64,000 nucleotides of DNA from Lysobacteraceae bacterium. GTDB lineage: Bacteria; Pseudomonadota; Gammaproteobacteria; Xanthomonadales; Rhodanobacteraceae. The stretch spans positions 1 to 64,000 of the forward strand of contig JAGWIC010000003.1 of assembly GCA_028866435.1 (NCBI GenBank). The letters run 5' to 3'. The position numbers were made by a program, and so were the translations under genes. Positions within the stretch are counted from its first letter, which is position 1; each line of letters begins with the position of its first letter. Below are positions 47,546-58,250 of the stretch, piece by piece. The notes below the pieces were generated by a model, which had not been told where the DNA came from, did no database searches, and worked only from the letters and a program-made list of their open reading frames with translations.

Positions 47546-47622
47546 TGCGGGGTGGAGCAGTCTGGCAGCTCGTCGGGCTCATAACCCGAAGGTCGCAGGT
47601 TCGAATCCTGCCCCCGCTACCA
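47546..47622 (+). tRNA. metY: Initiator tRNA-fMet(CAT)
   Basis: A 77-nt tRNA with encoded CCA and anticodon CAT at 47580-47582. Three consecutive G-C pairs in the anticodon stem (CGGG/CCCG around CTCATAA) mark an initiator. Positions 1 and 72 are T and T, so they do not pair, the second initiator hallmark, although C1-A72 is the usual form. Its place before rimP-nusA-infB matches the metY arrangement of enteric bacteria. Confidence 0.96.
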
Positions 47623-47641
47623 GATCTTTCTTGGTGCAAGA

Positions 47642-47664
47642 AAGCCTCCTCGTGAGGCTTTTTT
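47642..47664 (+). terminator. Terminator after tRNA-fMet
   Basis: AAGCCTC pairs with GAGGCTT around loop CTCGT and ends in six T. It lies 20 bases past the tRNA CCA end. Confidence 0.88.
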
Positions 47665-47702
47665 GTTGGGCGCGAGGATAGGCGCTGCCGGGCGGGTAAA
47701 CT

Positions 47703-47784
47703 ACCGCCTGTGCTAAGGAAGGGCGGCAGCAGGAGAAACATCGGCGTGATGAGGAAATGGGCCGTTGGAGCCCATTTTTTGTTT
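47703..47784 (+). promoter_or_regulatory. rimP leader with terminator-like hairpin
   Basis: The leader ends in AAATGGGC (47755-47762) paired with GCCCATTT (47770-47777) and a T-run, a complete intrinsic terminator about 25 bases before the rimP start. A similar leader hairpin is known upstream of rimP-nusA operons in gammaproteobacteria. Since nusA lies in the operon, feedback of NusA on this stem is a reasonable inference. ACATCGGCGTGATGAGG precedes the hairpin. Confidence 0.65.
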
Positions 47785-47808
47785 CCGCGACCCGGATCAG
47801 GTGAATTC

Positions 47809-48363
47809 ATGGATACGCAGGCACTGTCACAGCGATTTTCCGAGGTACTGGCCGACCTGGGCCTGGAGTGCCTGGGCGTGGAGTTCACCCCGTCGCACGG
47901 GCAGAGTACCCTGCGTGTCTACCTCGATTTGCTCGACAGGGACGGTGCCGGCGGGCAGGAGGACGGCTCGCGCCGGGAAGTGGGCATCGAGGATTGCGAG
48001 ACGGCCAGCCGCGAGCTGTCGGCCCTGCTGGACGTGGAGGACCCGATTCCCGGCCACTACGTACTCGAGGTTTCCTCGCCGGGCATCGATCGCCCCCTGT
48101 TCACCGCGGCGCAGTTTGCCAAGGTGCTGGGGCAGGAAGTGAAACTGCTGCTGAAGGCGCCGCTCGAAGGGCGTCGTCGCCTGCGCGGCAAGCTGGTTTC
48201 GGTGCAGGGAGATCGGATCGCGCTGGATGCCGAAAACAAGACGTTCGAATTTGAACATGCGCTGGTGGAAAGTGCACGGGTGGTGCCGGACTGGGTGGCG
48301 CTCGGTTATGCGCCGCAGCCCAAGCGCGGTGGCAAGCCGGCGGCCCCCAGGGCCGCGAAATAA
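47809..48363 (+). CDS. rimP: Ribosome maturation factor RimP
   Basis: A 184-residue 30S assembly factor. [50 protein letters not shown] is the family core, with a C-terminal SH3-like domain. The acidic loop (residues about 42-60) is longer than in E. coli RimP, and the tail is basic. ATG 47809 starts with MDTQAL; upstream frame extension would translate the leader hairpin. Confidence 0.95.
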   Translation: MDTQALSQRFSEVLADLGLECLGVEFTPSHGQSTLRVYLDLLDRDGAGGQEDGSRREVGIEDCETASRELSALLDVEDPIPGHYVLEVSSPGIDRPLFTAAQFAKVLGQEVKLLLKAPLEGRRRLRGKLVSVQGDRIALDAENKTFEFEHALVESARVVPDWVALGYAPQPKRGGKPAAPRAAK

Positions 48364-48411
48364 TTCATCAAGATCGATTGGTCGCCGTCGGGCGCCTATG
48401 GAGTTGCTGCA

Positions 48412-49917
48412 ATGAGCAAAGAACTTTTGCTGGTCGTCGAGGCGGTTGCCAATGAGAAGGGTGTCCCGCTGGGAGTGATCTTCGAGGCGATGGAGGCTGC
48501 GCTGGCCTCCGCCGCGAAGAAGCGCTATCCGGAAGAGGAACCCGATATTCGCGTGACCATCGATCAGGGCACCGGCGAGTACCAGACGTTTCGTCGCTGG
48601 GAAGTGATCGCCGACGATGGCGAGATGGAGTCGCCGTCCTACCAGCTGCGCCTGATGGATGCGCTGGACGAGCGGGCCGACGCGGCCGTGGGCGAATACA
48701 TCGAGCAGCAGATCGAGAACGCCGAATTCGGCCGCATCGCGGCGCAGGCCGCCAAGCAGGTCATCGTGCAGCGCGTGCGCGAGGCCGAGCGGCAGCAGGT
48801 GGTCGACGCGTTCGTCGATCGCGTGGGCGAGCTGGTGACCGGCATCGTCAAGCGCGTCGAGCGCGGCAACATCTACCTGGACCTGGGCAGCAACGCCGAG
48901 GCCTTCATTCCGCGCGACAAGACGATTCCGCGCGAATCGGCCCGCGTCGGCGACCGCGTGCGCGGCTACCTGTACGAAGTGAAGTCGGAAGCCCGCGGCC
49001 CGCAGCTGTTCGTGTCGCGCGCGGCGCCGGAATTCATGATCGAACTGTTCAAGCTCGAAGTGCCCGAAGTCGGCCAGGGCCTGGTCGAGATCAAGGGCTG
49101 CGCCCGCGACCCAGGCGACCGGGCGAAGATCGCCGTGCTGGCGCATGACAGCCGCACCGATCCGATCGGCGCGTGCATCGGCATGCGCGGCTCGCGGGTG
49201 CAGGCGGTATCCAACGACCTCAACGGCGAGCGCGTCGACATCATCCTGTGGCACGAGAACCAGGCCCAGTTCGTGATCAACGCGATGGCGCCAGCCGAGG
49301 TGCAGTCCATCATCATGGACGAAGAGAAGCACTCGATGGATATCGCGGTGGCCGAGGACAAGCTGTCCCAGGCGATCGGCCGCGGTGGCCAGAACGTGCG
49401 CCTGGCCAGCAAGCTGACCGGCTGGCAGCTCAATGTGATGACCCAGGACCAGGTGACCGCCAAGAGCGAGTCCGAGCAGGAGGCCGCGCGCCAGCTGTTC
49501 ATGGAAAAACTCGAAGTGGATCAGGAAATTGCCGTTATCCTTGTGCAGGAGGGCTTCTCCAGCGTCGAGGAAATCGCCTACGTGCCCAGTGCCGAGCTGC
49601 TGGCGGTGGAGGGCTTCGACGAGGACATCGTCGAGGAATTGCGCGCCCGCGCCCGCGATGCGCTGCTGACCGAGGCACTGGCGGTGGAGGAAGGTGTCGA
49701 CGAGCATCAGCCATCCGCCGACCTGCTCGCGCTGGAAGGCATGGACGACGCGACGGCCTATGCACTGGCCGCCCGCGAGGTGATCACGGTGGACGACCTG
49801 GCCGACCTGGCCGTGGATGACCTGATCGACATTGATGGCATGGACGAGGAACGGGCATCGGTACTCATCATGGCCGCACGTGCGCCGATGATCGCCAGGC
49901 TGGAGAAAGGCGGCTAA
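48412..49917 (+). CDS. nusA: Transcription termination/antitermination factor NusA
   Basis: A 501-residue protein of usual length. Order: N-terminal RNA-polymerase-binding domain, S1 domain ([29 protein letters not shown]), two KH domains ([29 protein letters not shown] and [20 protein letters not shown]) and two C-terminal acidic helical repeats. It controls pausing, termination and rRNA antitermination, and may regulate its own operon. Confidence 0.98.
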   Translation: MSKELLLVVEAVANEKGVPLGVIFEAMEAALASAAKKRYPEEEPDIRVTIDQGTGEYQTFRRWEVIADDGEMESPSYQLRLMDALDERADAAVGEYIEQQIENAEFGRIAAQAAKQVIVQRVREAERQQVVDAFVDRVGELVTGIVKRVERGNIYLDLGSNAEAFIPRDKTIPRESARVGDRVRGYLYEVKSEARGPQLFVSRAAPEFMIELFKLEVPEVGQGLVEIKGCARDPGDRAKIAVLAHDSRTDPIGACIGMRGSRVQAVSNDLNGERVDIILWHENQAQFVINAMAPAEVQSIIMDEEKHSMDIAVAEDKLSQAIGRGGQNVRLASKLTGWQLNVMTQDQVTAKSESEQEAARQLFMEKLEVDQEIAVILVQEGFSSVEEIAYVPSAELLAVEGFDEDIVEELRARARDALLTEALAVEEGVDEHQPSADLLALEGMDDATAYALAAREVITVDDLADLAVDDLIDIDGMDEERASVLIMAARAPMIARLEKGG

Positions 49918-49929
49918 CCGCGGACGGCG

Positions 49930-49973
49930 GCACCCTGGAAGGGTGCGCCGAGAAGGGCTTTGACCAGCCCTTC
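49930..49973 (+). other. Two hairpins between nusA and infB
   Basis: GCACCC/GGGTGC with loop TGGAA (49930-49946) is followed by GAAGGGCT/AGCCCTTC with a 6-base loop (49952-49973). Neither has a T-run. The second ends three bases before an in-frame ATG (49977) and could hide ribosome access to it, leaving ATG 50049 as the main infB start. Confidence 0.5.
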
Positions 49974-50048
49974 ACCATGGACGGAGGCGGCGGCGCAGAC
50001 AATGCCGCACAGAATGACAAGCGCGGGAACGGCGGAGCAAAGAACACG

Positions 50049-52892
50049 ATGTCGGACGTCACCATCAAACAACTCGCCCAGGTGCTGGGCATGCCGGTCG
50101 ACAAGCTGCTTGGGCAGCTTGGCGAGGCGGGCATGAAATTCTCCGACCAGGAGCAAGTCATCAGCAGCACCGAGAAGGTGAAGCTGCTGGGCTTCCTGCG
50201 TCGCACGCACGGCAAGAGCGAAGCGTCCGCGGAGGTCGATGACAGCGCGCCGCGCCAGATCACGCTCAAGCGACGGACCGTCGGTGAACTCAAGGTCGCC
50301 ACGCCTGGCGGGCGGGGTGCGCTAGGGTCGGCCAAGACGGTCAACGTGGAAGTCCGCGCCAAGCGGACCTACGTCAAGCGCAGCGTGATTGCCGAGGAGG
50401 CCAGTGCCGAGCCCGAGCGCGAGGATGCCGTGCGCAAGCTGCAGGAGTCGCAGCAGCAGCGCGAGCAGGAAGATCGCGAGCGCCTGGAACTGGAGCGGCG
50501 CCGCGAGCTGGAAGCGCAGCAGCGCGCCCTCGACGAGAAGCGCCAGCAGGAGGAAAAGGCCCTCCATGAGGCCCGTTCCGCGGCGGCCAGGACGGTGGAG
50601 CCGGAAGCGGCCGCGTCGGCACGCGCCGAACCGGTATCCGGGCCGACGGCCGAGGCCGCCTCGGACGAGTCGGCGGAGGACGCCGCCGGCGCCGTGCAGC
50701 GCATGGACCAGCGCGATCTGGGCATGATCCTTCCGCGCATCCACGAACCGCGCAAGCGCGAAAAGCTGGTCAAGCCGGCCCCGGCCCCTGCGCCGGCCCC
50801 GGCGGCACCCGCTGCCGTTTCCGTGCAGTCGCCGCGTGCCGCGGCGGGTGCCGCAGCGGCTCCGGCCGGCGACGGCAGCCGCAACAAGCCCAAGCATGGG
50901 CGTGAACGCAATGAGGCATCGCCGGGCAAGGAAGGCAACGGTCGCGAGGGTGCCGGCAAGCGTTTCGTCGGCGGCCAGATGCATTTGAGCGAGGCCGATC
51001 GTGCGCGGCGCTCGTCCTCCAGCAACAAGCGAGGCAAGGGCGGCCGCAGCGGCGGGCGTGAAATGCTCTCCCGCGGCAACCCGATCGCGCCCAGCACCCC
51101 GCATGGCTTCTCCCGTCCGACCGCCCCGGTGGTGCGCGAAGTGGTGGTGGCCGAGACCAACATCGTCGCCGAGCTGGCGCAGAAGATGGCGGTCAAGGGT
51201 TCCGAAGTGGTGAAGGCGCTGTTCAAGATGGGCGTGATGGCGACCATCAACCAGGCCATCGATCACGACACGGCGATCCTGGTGGTGGAGGAGCTCGGCC
51301 ATACGCCGGTGGCCGACAGCCAGAACAACGCCGAGGAAACCCTGGCGGCCCACACCCAGAACGTGGAGCTGGAGGGGGAGAAGACCACGCGCCCGCCGGT
51401 GGTCACGATCATGGGCCATGTCGACCACGGCAAGACGTCGTTGCTCGATTTCATCCGCCGCACCAAGGTCGCCTCGGGCGAGGCCGGCGGCATCACCCAG
51501 CATATCGGCGCGTACCACGTGGAAACGTCCAAGGGCGTGATCACGTTCCTGGATACCCCCGGCCATGCCGCGTTCACCTCGATGCGCGCCCGCGGCGCGC
51601 AATCGACCGACATCGTGATCCTGGTGGTGGCCGCCGATGACGGCGTGAAGCCGCAGACGATCGAGGCGGTCAAGCATGCTCGCGCGGCCAAGGTGCCGAT
51701 GATCGTGGCGGTCAACAAGATGGACAAGGACGGCGCCAACGCGGACAACGTCAAGCAGGGCCTGGTGGCTTACGAGGTCGTTCCGGAGGACTGGGGCGGC
51801 GACGTGCAATTCGTGCCGGTATCGGCCAAGACCGGCGAGGGCGTGGAAGCCCTGCTGGACGCGATTTCGGTCCAGGCCGAGGTGATGGAACTCAAGGCCG
51901 TGGCCGATGGCCGCGCCTCCGGCGTGGTGATCGAATCCAGCCTCGACCGCGGTCGCGGTCCGGTGGCGACCGTGCTGGTCCAGCAGGGCACGCTGAAGAA
52001 GGGCGACTTCATCGTCTGCGGCGTCGAATATGGCCGCATGCGCGCACTGATCGATGAAACCGGCAAGCAGGTGCAGGAGGCCGGTCCGTCCATCCCGGTG
52101 CAGGTGCTGGGCTTGTCCGGTGTGCCGGAGACCGGCGACGACTTTGTCTGCGTCGAGGACGAGCGCCTTGCGCGCGAAGTGGCGCAGGAGCGCGAGCTCA
52201 AGCGCCGTGAGACGAGGATGGTCAGCAAGAGCAACCGGCTCGAGGACATCATCGCCAAGATGGGCCAGGGCCTGGAACAGCAAACCCTCAACATCCTGGT
52301 CAAGGGCGACGTGCAGGGTTCGGTCGAGGCATTGCGCGAGTCGCTGACCCAGATCGGCAACGAACGGGTCAGGGTCAACGTGGTTTCCTCCGGCGTGGGC
52401 GGCATCAACGAATCCGACGCCACCCTCGCAGCCGCCTCCAAGGCACTGGTGATCGGCTTCAATGTGCGCGCCGATGCCTCGGCACGCAAGGTGATCGAGA
52501 CCGCCGGCCTGGATGTGCGCTACTTCTCGATCATCTACGACGTGATCGACCAGGTGACCCAGGCCGCCACCGGCCTGCTCGGCATGGAAGTGCGCGAGGA
52601 CATCATCGGCCTGGCCGAGGTCCGCGAGGTGTTCCGCAGCTCCAAGTTCGGCGCCGTGGCCGGCTGCATGGTCACCGAGGGCCATGTCAGGCGCAGCAAG
52701 CCGATTCGCGTGCTGCGCGACAACGTGGTGGTGTTCGAGGGCGAGCTGGAGTCGCTGCGTCGCTTCAAGGAGATGGTCGACGACGTGCGCAACGGCATGG
52801 AGTGCGGCATCGCCGTCAAGCAGTACAACGACGTCAAGCCGGGCGACCAGATCGAGTGCTTCGAGCGTACCGAAGTGGCACGCACGCTTTAA
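50049..52892 (+). CDS. infB: Translation initiation factor IF-2
   Basis: A 947-residue GTPase that places fMet-tRNA on the 30S subunit. The N-terminal domain ([21 protein letters not shown]) is followed by a long charged coiled-coil and Ala/Pro linker (about 110-330), then the G domain with [20 protein letters not shown] and NKMD, and the C-terminal fMet-binding domains. ATG 50049 aligns with the MTDVTIK start of E. coli IF-2 and has GGAG 11 bases upstream. ATG 49977 would add 24 Gly/Asn-rich residues. Confidence 0.97.
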   Translation: MSDVTIKQLAQVLGMPVDKLLGQLGEAGMKFSDQEQVISSTEKVKLLGFLRRTHGKSEASAEVDDSAPRQITLKRRTVGELKVATPGGRGALGSAKTVNVEVRAKRTYVKRSVIAEEASAEPEREDAVRKLQESQQQREQEDRERLELERRRELEAQQRALDEKRQQEEKALHEARSAAARTVEPEAAASARAEPVSGPTAEAASDESAEDAAGAVQRMDQRDLGMILPRIHEPRKREKLVKPAPAPAPAPAAPAAVSVQSPRAAAGAAAAPAGDGSRNKPKHGRERNEASPGKEGNGREGAGKRFVGGQMHLSEADRARRSSSSNKRGKGGRSGGREMLSRGNPIAPSTPHGFSRPTAPVVREVVVAETNIVAELAQKMAVKGSEVVKALFKMGVMATINQAIDHDTAILVVEELGHTPVADSQNNAEETLAAHTQNVELEGEKTTRPPVVTIMGHVDHGKTSLLDFIRRTKVASGEAGGITQHIGAYHVETSKGVITFLDTPGHAAFTSMRARGAQSTDIVILVVAADDGVKPQTIEAVKHARAAKVPMIVAVNKMDKDGANADNVKQGLVAYEVVPEDWGGDVQFVPVSAKTGEGVEALLDAISVQAEVMELKAVADGRASGVVIESSLDRGRGPVATVLVQQGTLKKGDFIVCGVEYGRMRALIDETGKQVQEAGPSIPVQVLGLSGVPETGDDFVCVEDERLAREVAQERELKRRETRMVSKSNRLEDIIAKMGQGLEQQTLNILVKGDVQGSVEALRESLTQIGNERVRVNVVSSGVGGINESDATLAAASKALVIGFNVRADASARKVIETAGLDVRYFSIIYDVIDQVTQAATGLLGMEVREDIIGLAEVREVFRSSKFGAVAGCMVTEGHVRRSKPIRVLRDNVVVFEGELESLRRFKEMVDDVRNGMECGIAVKQYNDVKPGDQIECFERTEVARTL

Positions 52893-52896
52893 GGCC

Positions 52897-52997
52897 GGGA
52901 TTCGGCATGGCGGGATTCGAGATTCGCAGGAACTCGTCCGCCGTGCCGAACAGCCGCCTGTGTCCTTGACGAACCCCCATCCCGAATTTCGAATCCC
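52897..52997. repeat. GGGATTCG-type inverted repeat between infB and rbfA
   Basis: The left side carries GGGATTCG (52897-52904), GGGATTCGA (52912-52920) and GATTCG (52921-52926); the right side carries CCCGAATTTCGAATCCC (52981-52997). The halves are complementary and could fold with about 55 bases between them. It fills nearly the whole 110-base gap and leaves no Shine-Dalgarno before rbfA. The unit matches the repeat between nuoD and nuoE. Confidence 0.65.
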
Positions 52998-53002
52998 AGC
53001 CC

Positions 53003-53386
53003 ATGCCTTCGCGCGATTTCAAACGTACTGACCGGATCGGCGCCGAGCTGCGCCGGGAGATTGGCCTGCTGGTGCATGCGGCCGTGCGCGATCACGGGCT
53101 GCCGTCGGTCAGCGTGTCGGATGTCGAGATCACCCGCGATCTCGACTGGGCCACCGTATGGGTGACCGCGCTGATGCCGGACCAGGGGCCGCCGGCGGTG
53201 AAGGCGCTGAACAGGATCGGCCACGAGATCCGCCACTCGCTCGCGCACAGCGGCATGCGCATGCGCCGCGTGCCCGAGCTGAAGTTCAAGTACGACGATT
53301 CGGTGGACAAGGGCGAGCGCATCGACTCGCTGCTGCGCGAACAGGCGCGGGATCTGCTTCCCCGCGACGGCGACAAGCCCGAGTGA
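53003..53386 (+). CDS. rbfA: Ribosome-binding factor A
   Basis: A 127-residue KH-fold protein for 30S maturation. FKRTDRIGAELRREIGLLVHAAVRDHGLP, VSVSDVEITRDLDWATVWVT and RVPELKFKYDDSVDKGERIDSLL are the family blocks. Its start comes five bases after an inverted repeat. truB follows closely. Confidence 0.96.
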   Translation: MPSRDFKRTDRIGAELRREIGLLVHAAVRDHGLPSVSVSDVEITRDLDWATVWVTALMPDQGPPAVKALNRIGHEIRHSLAHSGMRMRRVPELKFKYDDSVDKGERIDSLLREQARDLLPRDGDKPE

Positions 53387-53413
53387 GTGGCCGCTTTGCT
53401 CCGTGCTGAACCG

Positions 53414-54340
53414 ATGAAACGCGCTGTCCGTGTCCCCAACCGCGCCCTGCACGGCATCCTGCTGCTCGACAAGCCGCTGGGCCTGAGTTCCAACCAGGCC
53501 CTGCAGGCGGTGCGTCGGCTGCTGCGTGCCGCCAAGGGCGGTCATACCGGTGCGCTGGATCCGCTGGCGAGCGGCCTGCTGCCGCTGTGCTTCGGCGAGG
53601 CCACCAAGCTGGCCGGCAACCTGCTCGGCGCGCGCAAGGCGTATCTGGCGGAATGCCGGCTGGGTATCACCACCGACACGGGCGACAGCGAAGGCGACCT
53701 GTTGCAGCGGCGGAGCGTGCCGGCGCTGGACGCGGATGCCATCGAGGCGGCGCTGGCCAAGCTGCGCGGACGCATCGCGCAGGTGCCGCCGATGTACTCG
53801 GCGCTGAAGCGGGACGGCGAACGGCTTTACGTGAAGGCCCGCCGTGGCGAAACCGTCGACATGCCGCCGCGGGAGGTCGATGTCCATCGGCTCGAGCTGC
53901 AGGCGCGCGAGGGCGATACCCTGCGGTTGCTGGTGGAGTGCGGCTCGGGGACCTATGTGCGGTCGCTGGCGGTGGACCTGGGCGAGGATCTGGGCTGCGG
54001 CGCGCACCTCACCGCCCTGCGCCGCCTCTGGGTCGAACCGTTCCGGGAGCCGCGCATGGTGACCATGGCCGAGCTGGAACGGGCGGCGGAGCAGGGCGAC
54101 GAGGCCTTGCTGGCCCATCTGCTGCCCGTCGCGGCAGGGGTGGCCGGCCTGCCCGCGGTGCACCTGGACGAAGCCCAGAGCATGGCCATTTCCCGGGGCC
54201 AGAGAATCCCGCTGCCGGCATCGCTCCCCGTCGGCAGCTGCGTCGCCTACGCCAGCGACGGCGCGCTGCTGGCGCTGCTGCGGCTGGACGACGAGCGGCG
54301 CATGCACATCGTGCGCGGCTTCAACCTGCCGCCAGCGTGA
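53414..54340 (+). CDS. truB: tRNA pseudouridine(55) synthase
   Basis: A 308-residue enzyme that makes pseudouridine 55 in the T-loop of tRNAs. GILLLDKPLGLSSNQALQAVRRL, then GGHTGALDPLASGLLPLCFGEATK with the catalytic Asp, and a C-terminal PUA-like domain. ATG 53414 (MKRAVRVPNRA) is preferred; GTG 53387, directly after the rbfA stop, would add nine residues. The order infB-rbfA-truB-rpsO-pnp is conserved. Confidence 0.95.
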   Translation: MKRAVRVPNRALHGILLLDKPLGLSSNQALQAVRRLLRAAKGGHTGALDPLASGLLPLCFGEATKLAGNLLGARKAYLAECRLGITTDTGDSEGDLLQRRSVPALDADAIEAALAKLRGRIAQVPPMYSALKRDGERLYVKARRGETVDMPPREVDVHRLELQAREGDTLRLLVECGSGTYVRSLAVDLGEDLGCGAHLTALRRLWVEPFREPRMVTMAELERAAEQGDEALLAHLLPVAAGVAGLPAVHLDEAQSMAISRGQRIPLPASLPVGSCVAYASDGALLALLRLDDERRMHIVRGFNLPPA

Positions 54341-54369
54341 TCGAATTGCGCCGATTGTCCGCGGCGCAC

Positions 54370-54399
54370 TTGTTGTAACACCGCTCCGGTCAGTAGAAT
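54370..54399 (+). promoter_or_regulatory. Sigma-70 promoter of rpsO
   Basis: TTGTTG (54370-54375) and TAGAAT (54394-54399) are 18 bases apart. The RNA would start near 54406, giving a leader of about 100 bases that contains the long rpsO hairpin. rpsO also has its own promoter after truB in enteric bacteria. Confidence 0.6.
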
Positions 54400-54432
54400 A
54401 GACGAGTTATTTCAACGCTTTCATTCATCTAG

Positions 54433-54480
54433 GCGAAGCTTGTGCCTGCGTCATCGCGATGATGCAGGCACAAGCTTCGC
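54433..54480 (+). promoter_or_regulatory. 23-bp hairpin in the rpsO leader
   Basis: Bases 54433-54455 pair with 54458-54480 over 23 bp with a single G-T pair, so the whole 48-base element is almost a perfect palindrome. It ends 27 bases before the S15 start. S15 represses its own translation through its leader in several bacteria, each with a different structure. There is no T-run, so simple termination is less likely; RNase III cutting is another option. Confidence 0.6.
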
Positions 54481-54507
54481 ATCGCCTTTCCAAGGAAACG
54501 TATACCC

Positions 54508-54777
54508 ATGTCACTTACTGCAGAACAGACCGGCAAGATCATTGCTGACTTCGGCCGCGTGCCGAACGATTCCGGTTCAACCGAAGTCCAGGTGGCGCTG
54601 CTGTCCGCCCGCATCGACCATCTCACCGGCCACTTCAAGGACCACAAGCAGGATCACCATTCCCGCCGTGGCCTGTTGAAGCTGGTCAACCAGCGCAAGC
54701 GCCTGCTCAGCTACCTGAAGGATCGCGATCTTGCGCGCTATCAGACCCTGATCGAACGCCTTGGCCTGCGGCGGTAA
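54508..54777 (+). CDS. rpsO: 30S ribosomal protein S15
   Basis: An 89-residue primary rRNA-binding protein. [47 protein letters not shown] is the canonical core contacting 16S rRNA. AAGGA precedes ATG 54508. It lies between truB and pnp in the usual order. Confidence 0.98.
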   Translation: MSLTAEQTGKIIADFGRVPNDSGSTEVQVALLSARIDHLTGHFKDHKQDHHSRRGLLKLVNQRKRLLSYLKDRDLARYQTLIERLGLRR

Positions 54778-54782
54778 TTGGT

Positions 54783-54801
54783 GCGTTCACGCCGTGAACG
54801 C
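54783..54801 (+). other. Hairpin between rpsO and pnp
   Basis: GCGTTCAC pairs with GTGAACGC around loop GCC. In E. coli the rpsO-pnp spacer holds an RNase III-cut stem through which PNPase represses itself; this stem lies in the equivalent position, but its role is inferred. Confidence 0.5.
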
Positions 54802-54860
54802 CAAGATCAAGAAGCGCTCATCCGTGGGCGCACTTCTCAATCAGAGCAGGAATCAAGCAC

Positions 54861-56975
<2,115 letters not shown>

Positions 56976-56995
56976 TCCGAGGGATGTCCGAAAGC

Positions 56996-57025
56996 CACAA
57001 GGCCCGGCCCATGCCGGGCCTTGTG
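56996..57025 (+). terminator. Terminator after pnp
   Basis: A 13-bp perfect stem (56996-57008 with 57013-57025) around loop CCAT, followed by CGTTTTGG. It closes the rimP-pnp operon before phaE. Confidence 0.8.
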
Positions 57026-57098
57026 CGTTTTGGCGCAGGTGATTTTGTGTCACGGCGTTTTGCTACGATGGAAGCGAACCCTCAGCGAGGATGCAGCG

Positions 57099-58238
57099 AT
57101 GGCCGATCCGACAAAAGACTTCATCCGGGACTACCAGGCCCTGGCGCAGCAATCGTGGGACGCCTGGACGCGCCAGCTGCAGCAACAGCCGCCGGTGCCA
57201 CCGCCGATGAACCATGCGTTCTTCACCCCGCCGACGGCGGGCTTCTCCAGCAACGACACGCTGGAGCGCAGCTTGTCCGGGCTGAAGGGTTTCTTTGACT
57301 GGATGCAGGCGGCCGCGGCCAGTGGCCAGGCCGGCACCCAACCGGCGGACTGGCAGCAACAACTGCAGCGGATGTTCGCCGGCTCCAACCCCGCCTTCAC
57401 CCAGGCCTTCGCCGGTATCGACAGCGTCGGTGCGGAGGGCTTCGGCAAGCAGTGGCAGTCGTGGATGCAGGCGCTGCAGAACAGCCCGCTGGGCGAGCTT
57501 CCGGGCGCGCACGGCCCCACCCCGGCGTTCGGCCTGAACCGCGAGCAGCAAATGCAGCAGCAGGCCATGGCGGTGGCGCTGATGGAGTCGCTGCAGGCCT
57601 CGGCGCGCTACCAGGCGCTGGTGCAGCGAGCCAATTCCGAGGGCATGGAGCGCCTGCAGAACAAGCTGGCCGTGCATGCCGAGCCGGGTCGGCAGATCGA
57701 CTCGCTCAAGGGCCTGTATGACCTGTGGGTGGATGCGGCCGAAGAGGCTTACGCGGAAATCGCCTTGTCGGACGAGTTCCGCGACGCGTATGCCGAGATG
57801 ATCAACACCCAGATGCGCGTGCGGCACATGCAGCAACAGCAGACCGAGCAGTTCTGCCAGCAACTGGGCATGCCTACCCGCAGCGACGTGTCGGCGCTGG
57901 GCCAGCGGCTGCAGGCCATGCGTCGCGAACTGGCCGCACTCAAGGCCGGCGTGGCGGACGCCGGGCAAACGGCCGCGAAGCAGGATGGTTCGGCCGTAAA
58001 GACGTCTGTTCAAGAAACGTCACCGGACAGGAAATCGGCTCCCGCCGCGGCTGCTGCCAGGACGCCTGCGGCGAGGAAGCCGGCGCTGAAGAAGGCCCGC
58101 GCCAGCAAGGCCTCGACCCCCAGGGCCCGCCCCCGCAAGGCGGTCGCCAGCAAGGTTCAGGTCAAGGCTTCCCGCAAGACGGCGGGCAAGGCGGGGCCCG
58201 TCGCAGCGTCCCGGTCCAGCTCGCGCAAGCGCACATAA
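57099..58238 (+). CDS. phaE: Class III PHA synthase subunit PhaE with basic tail
   Basis: A 379-residue accessory subunit of class III polyhydroxyalkanoate synthase that activates PhaC at the granule. The body is helical and glutamine rich, with FIRDYQALAQQSWDAW at the start and YDLWVDAAEEAYAEIALSDEFRDAYAEMINTQMRVR, the conserved PhaE segment. The last about 90 residues are Lys/Ala/Arg/Pro/Ser repeats, similar to histone H1 or AlgP tails and to basic phasins. ATG 57099 (MADPTKDF) is chosen; the longer frame runs into the pnp terminator. phaC follows after 12 bases. Confidence 0.92.
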   Translation: MADPTKDFIRDYQALAQQSWDAWTRQLQQQPPVPPPMNHAFFTPPTAGFSSNDTLERSLSGLKGFFDWMQAAAASGQAGTQPADWQQQLQRMFAGSNPAFTQAFAGIDSVGAEGFGKQWQSWMQALQNSPLGELPGAHGPTPAFGLNREQQMQQQAMAVALMESLQASARYQALVQRANSEGMERLQNKLAVHAEPGRQIDSLKGLYDLWVDAAEEAYAEIALSDEFRDAYAEMINTQMRVRHMQQQQTEQFCQQLGMPTRSDVSALGQRLQAMRRELAALKAGVADAGQTAAKQDGSAVKTSVQETSPDRKSAPAAAAARTPAARKPALKKARASKASTPRARPRKAVASKVQVKASRKTAGKAGPVAASRSSSRKRT

Positions 58239-58250
58239 GGAGATATCGCC

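Noticed and set aside
57041-57069. Promoter for phaE with TTGTGT and TACGAT.
   Set aside because: The spacing is only 13 bases, too short for a convincing sigma-70 pair, although a promoter is expected after the pnp terminator.
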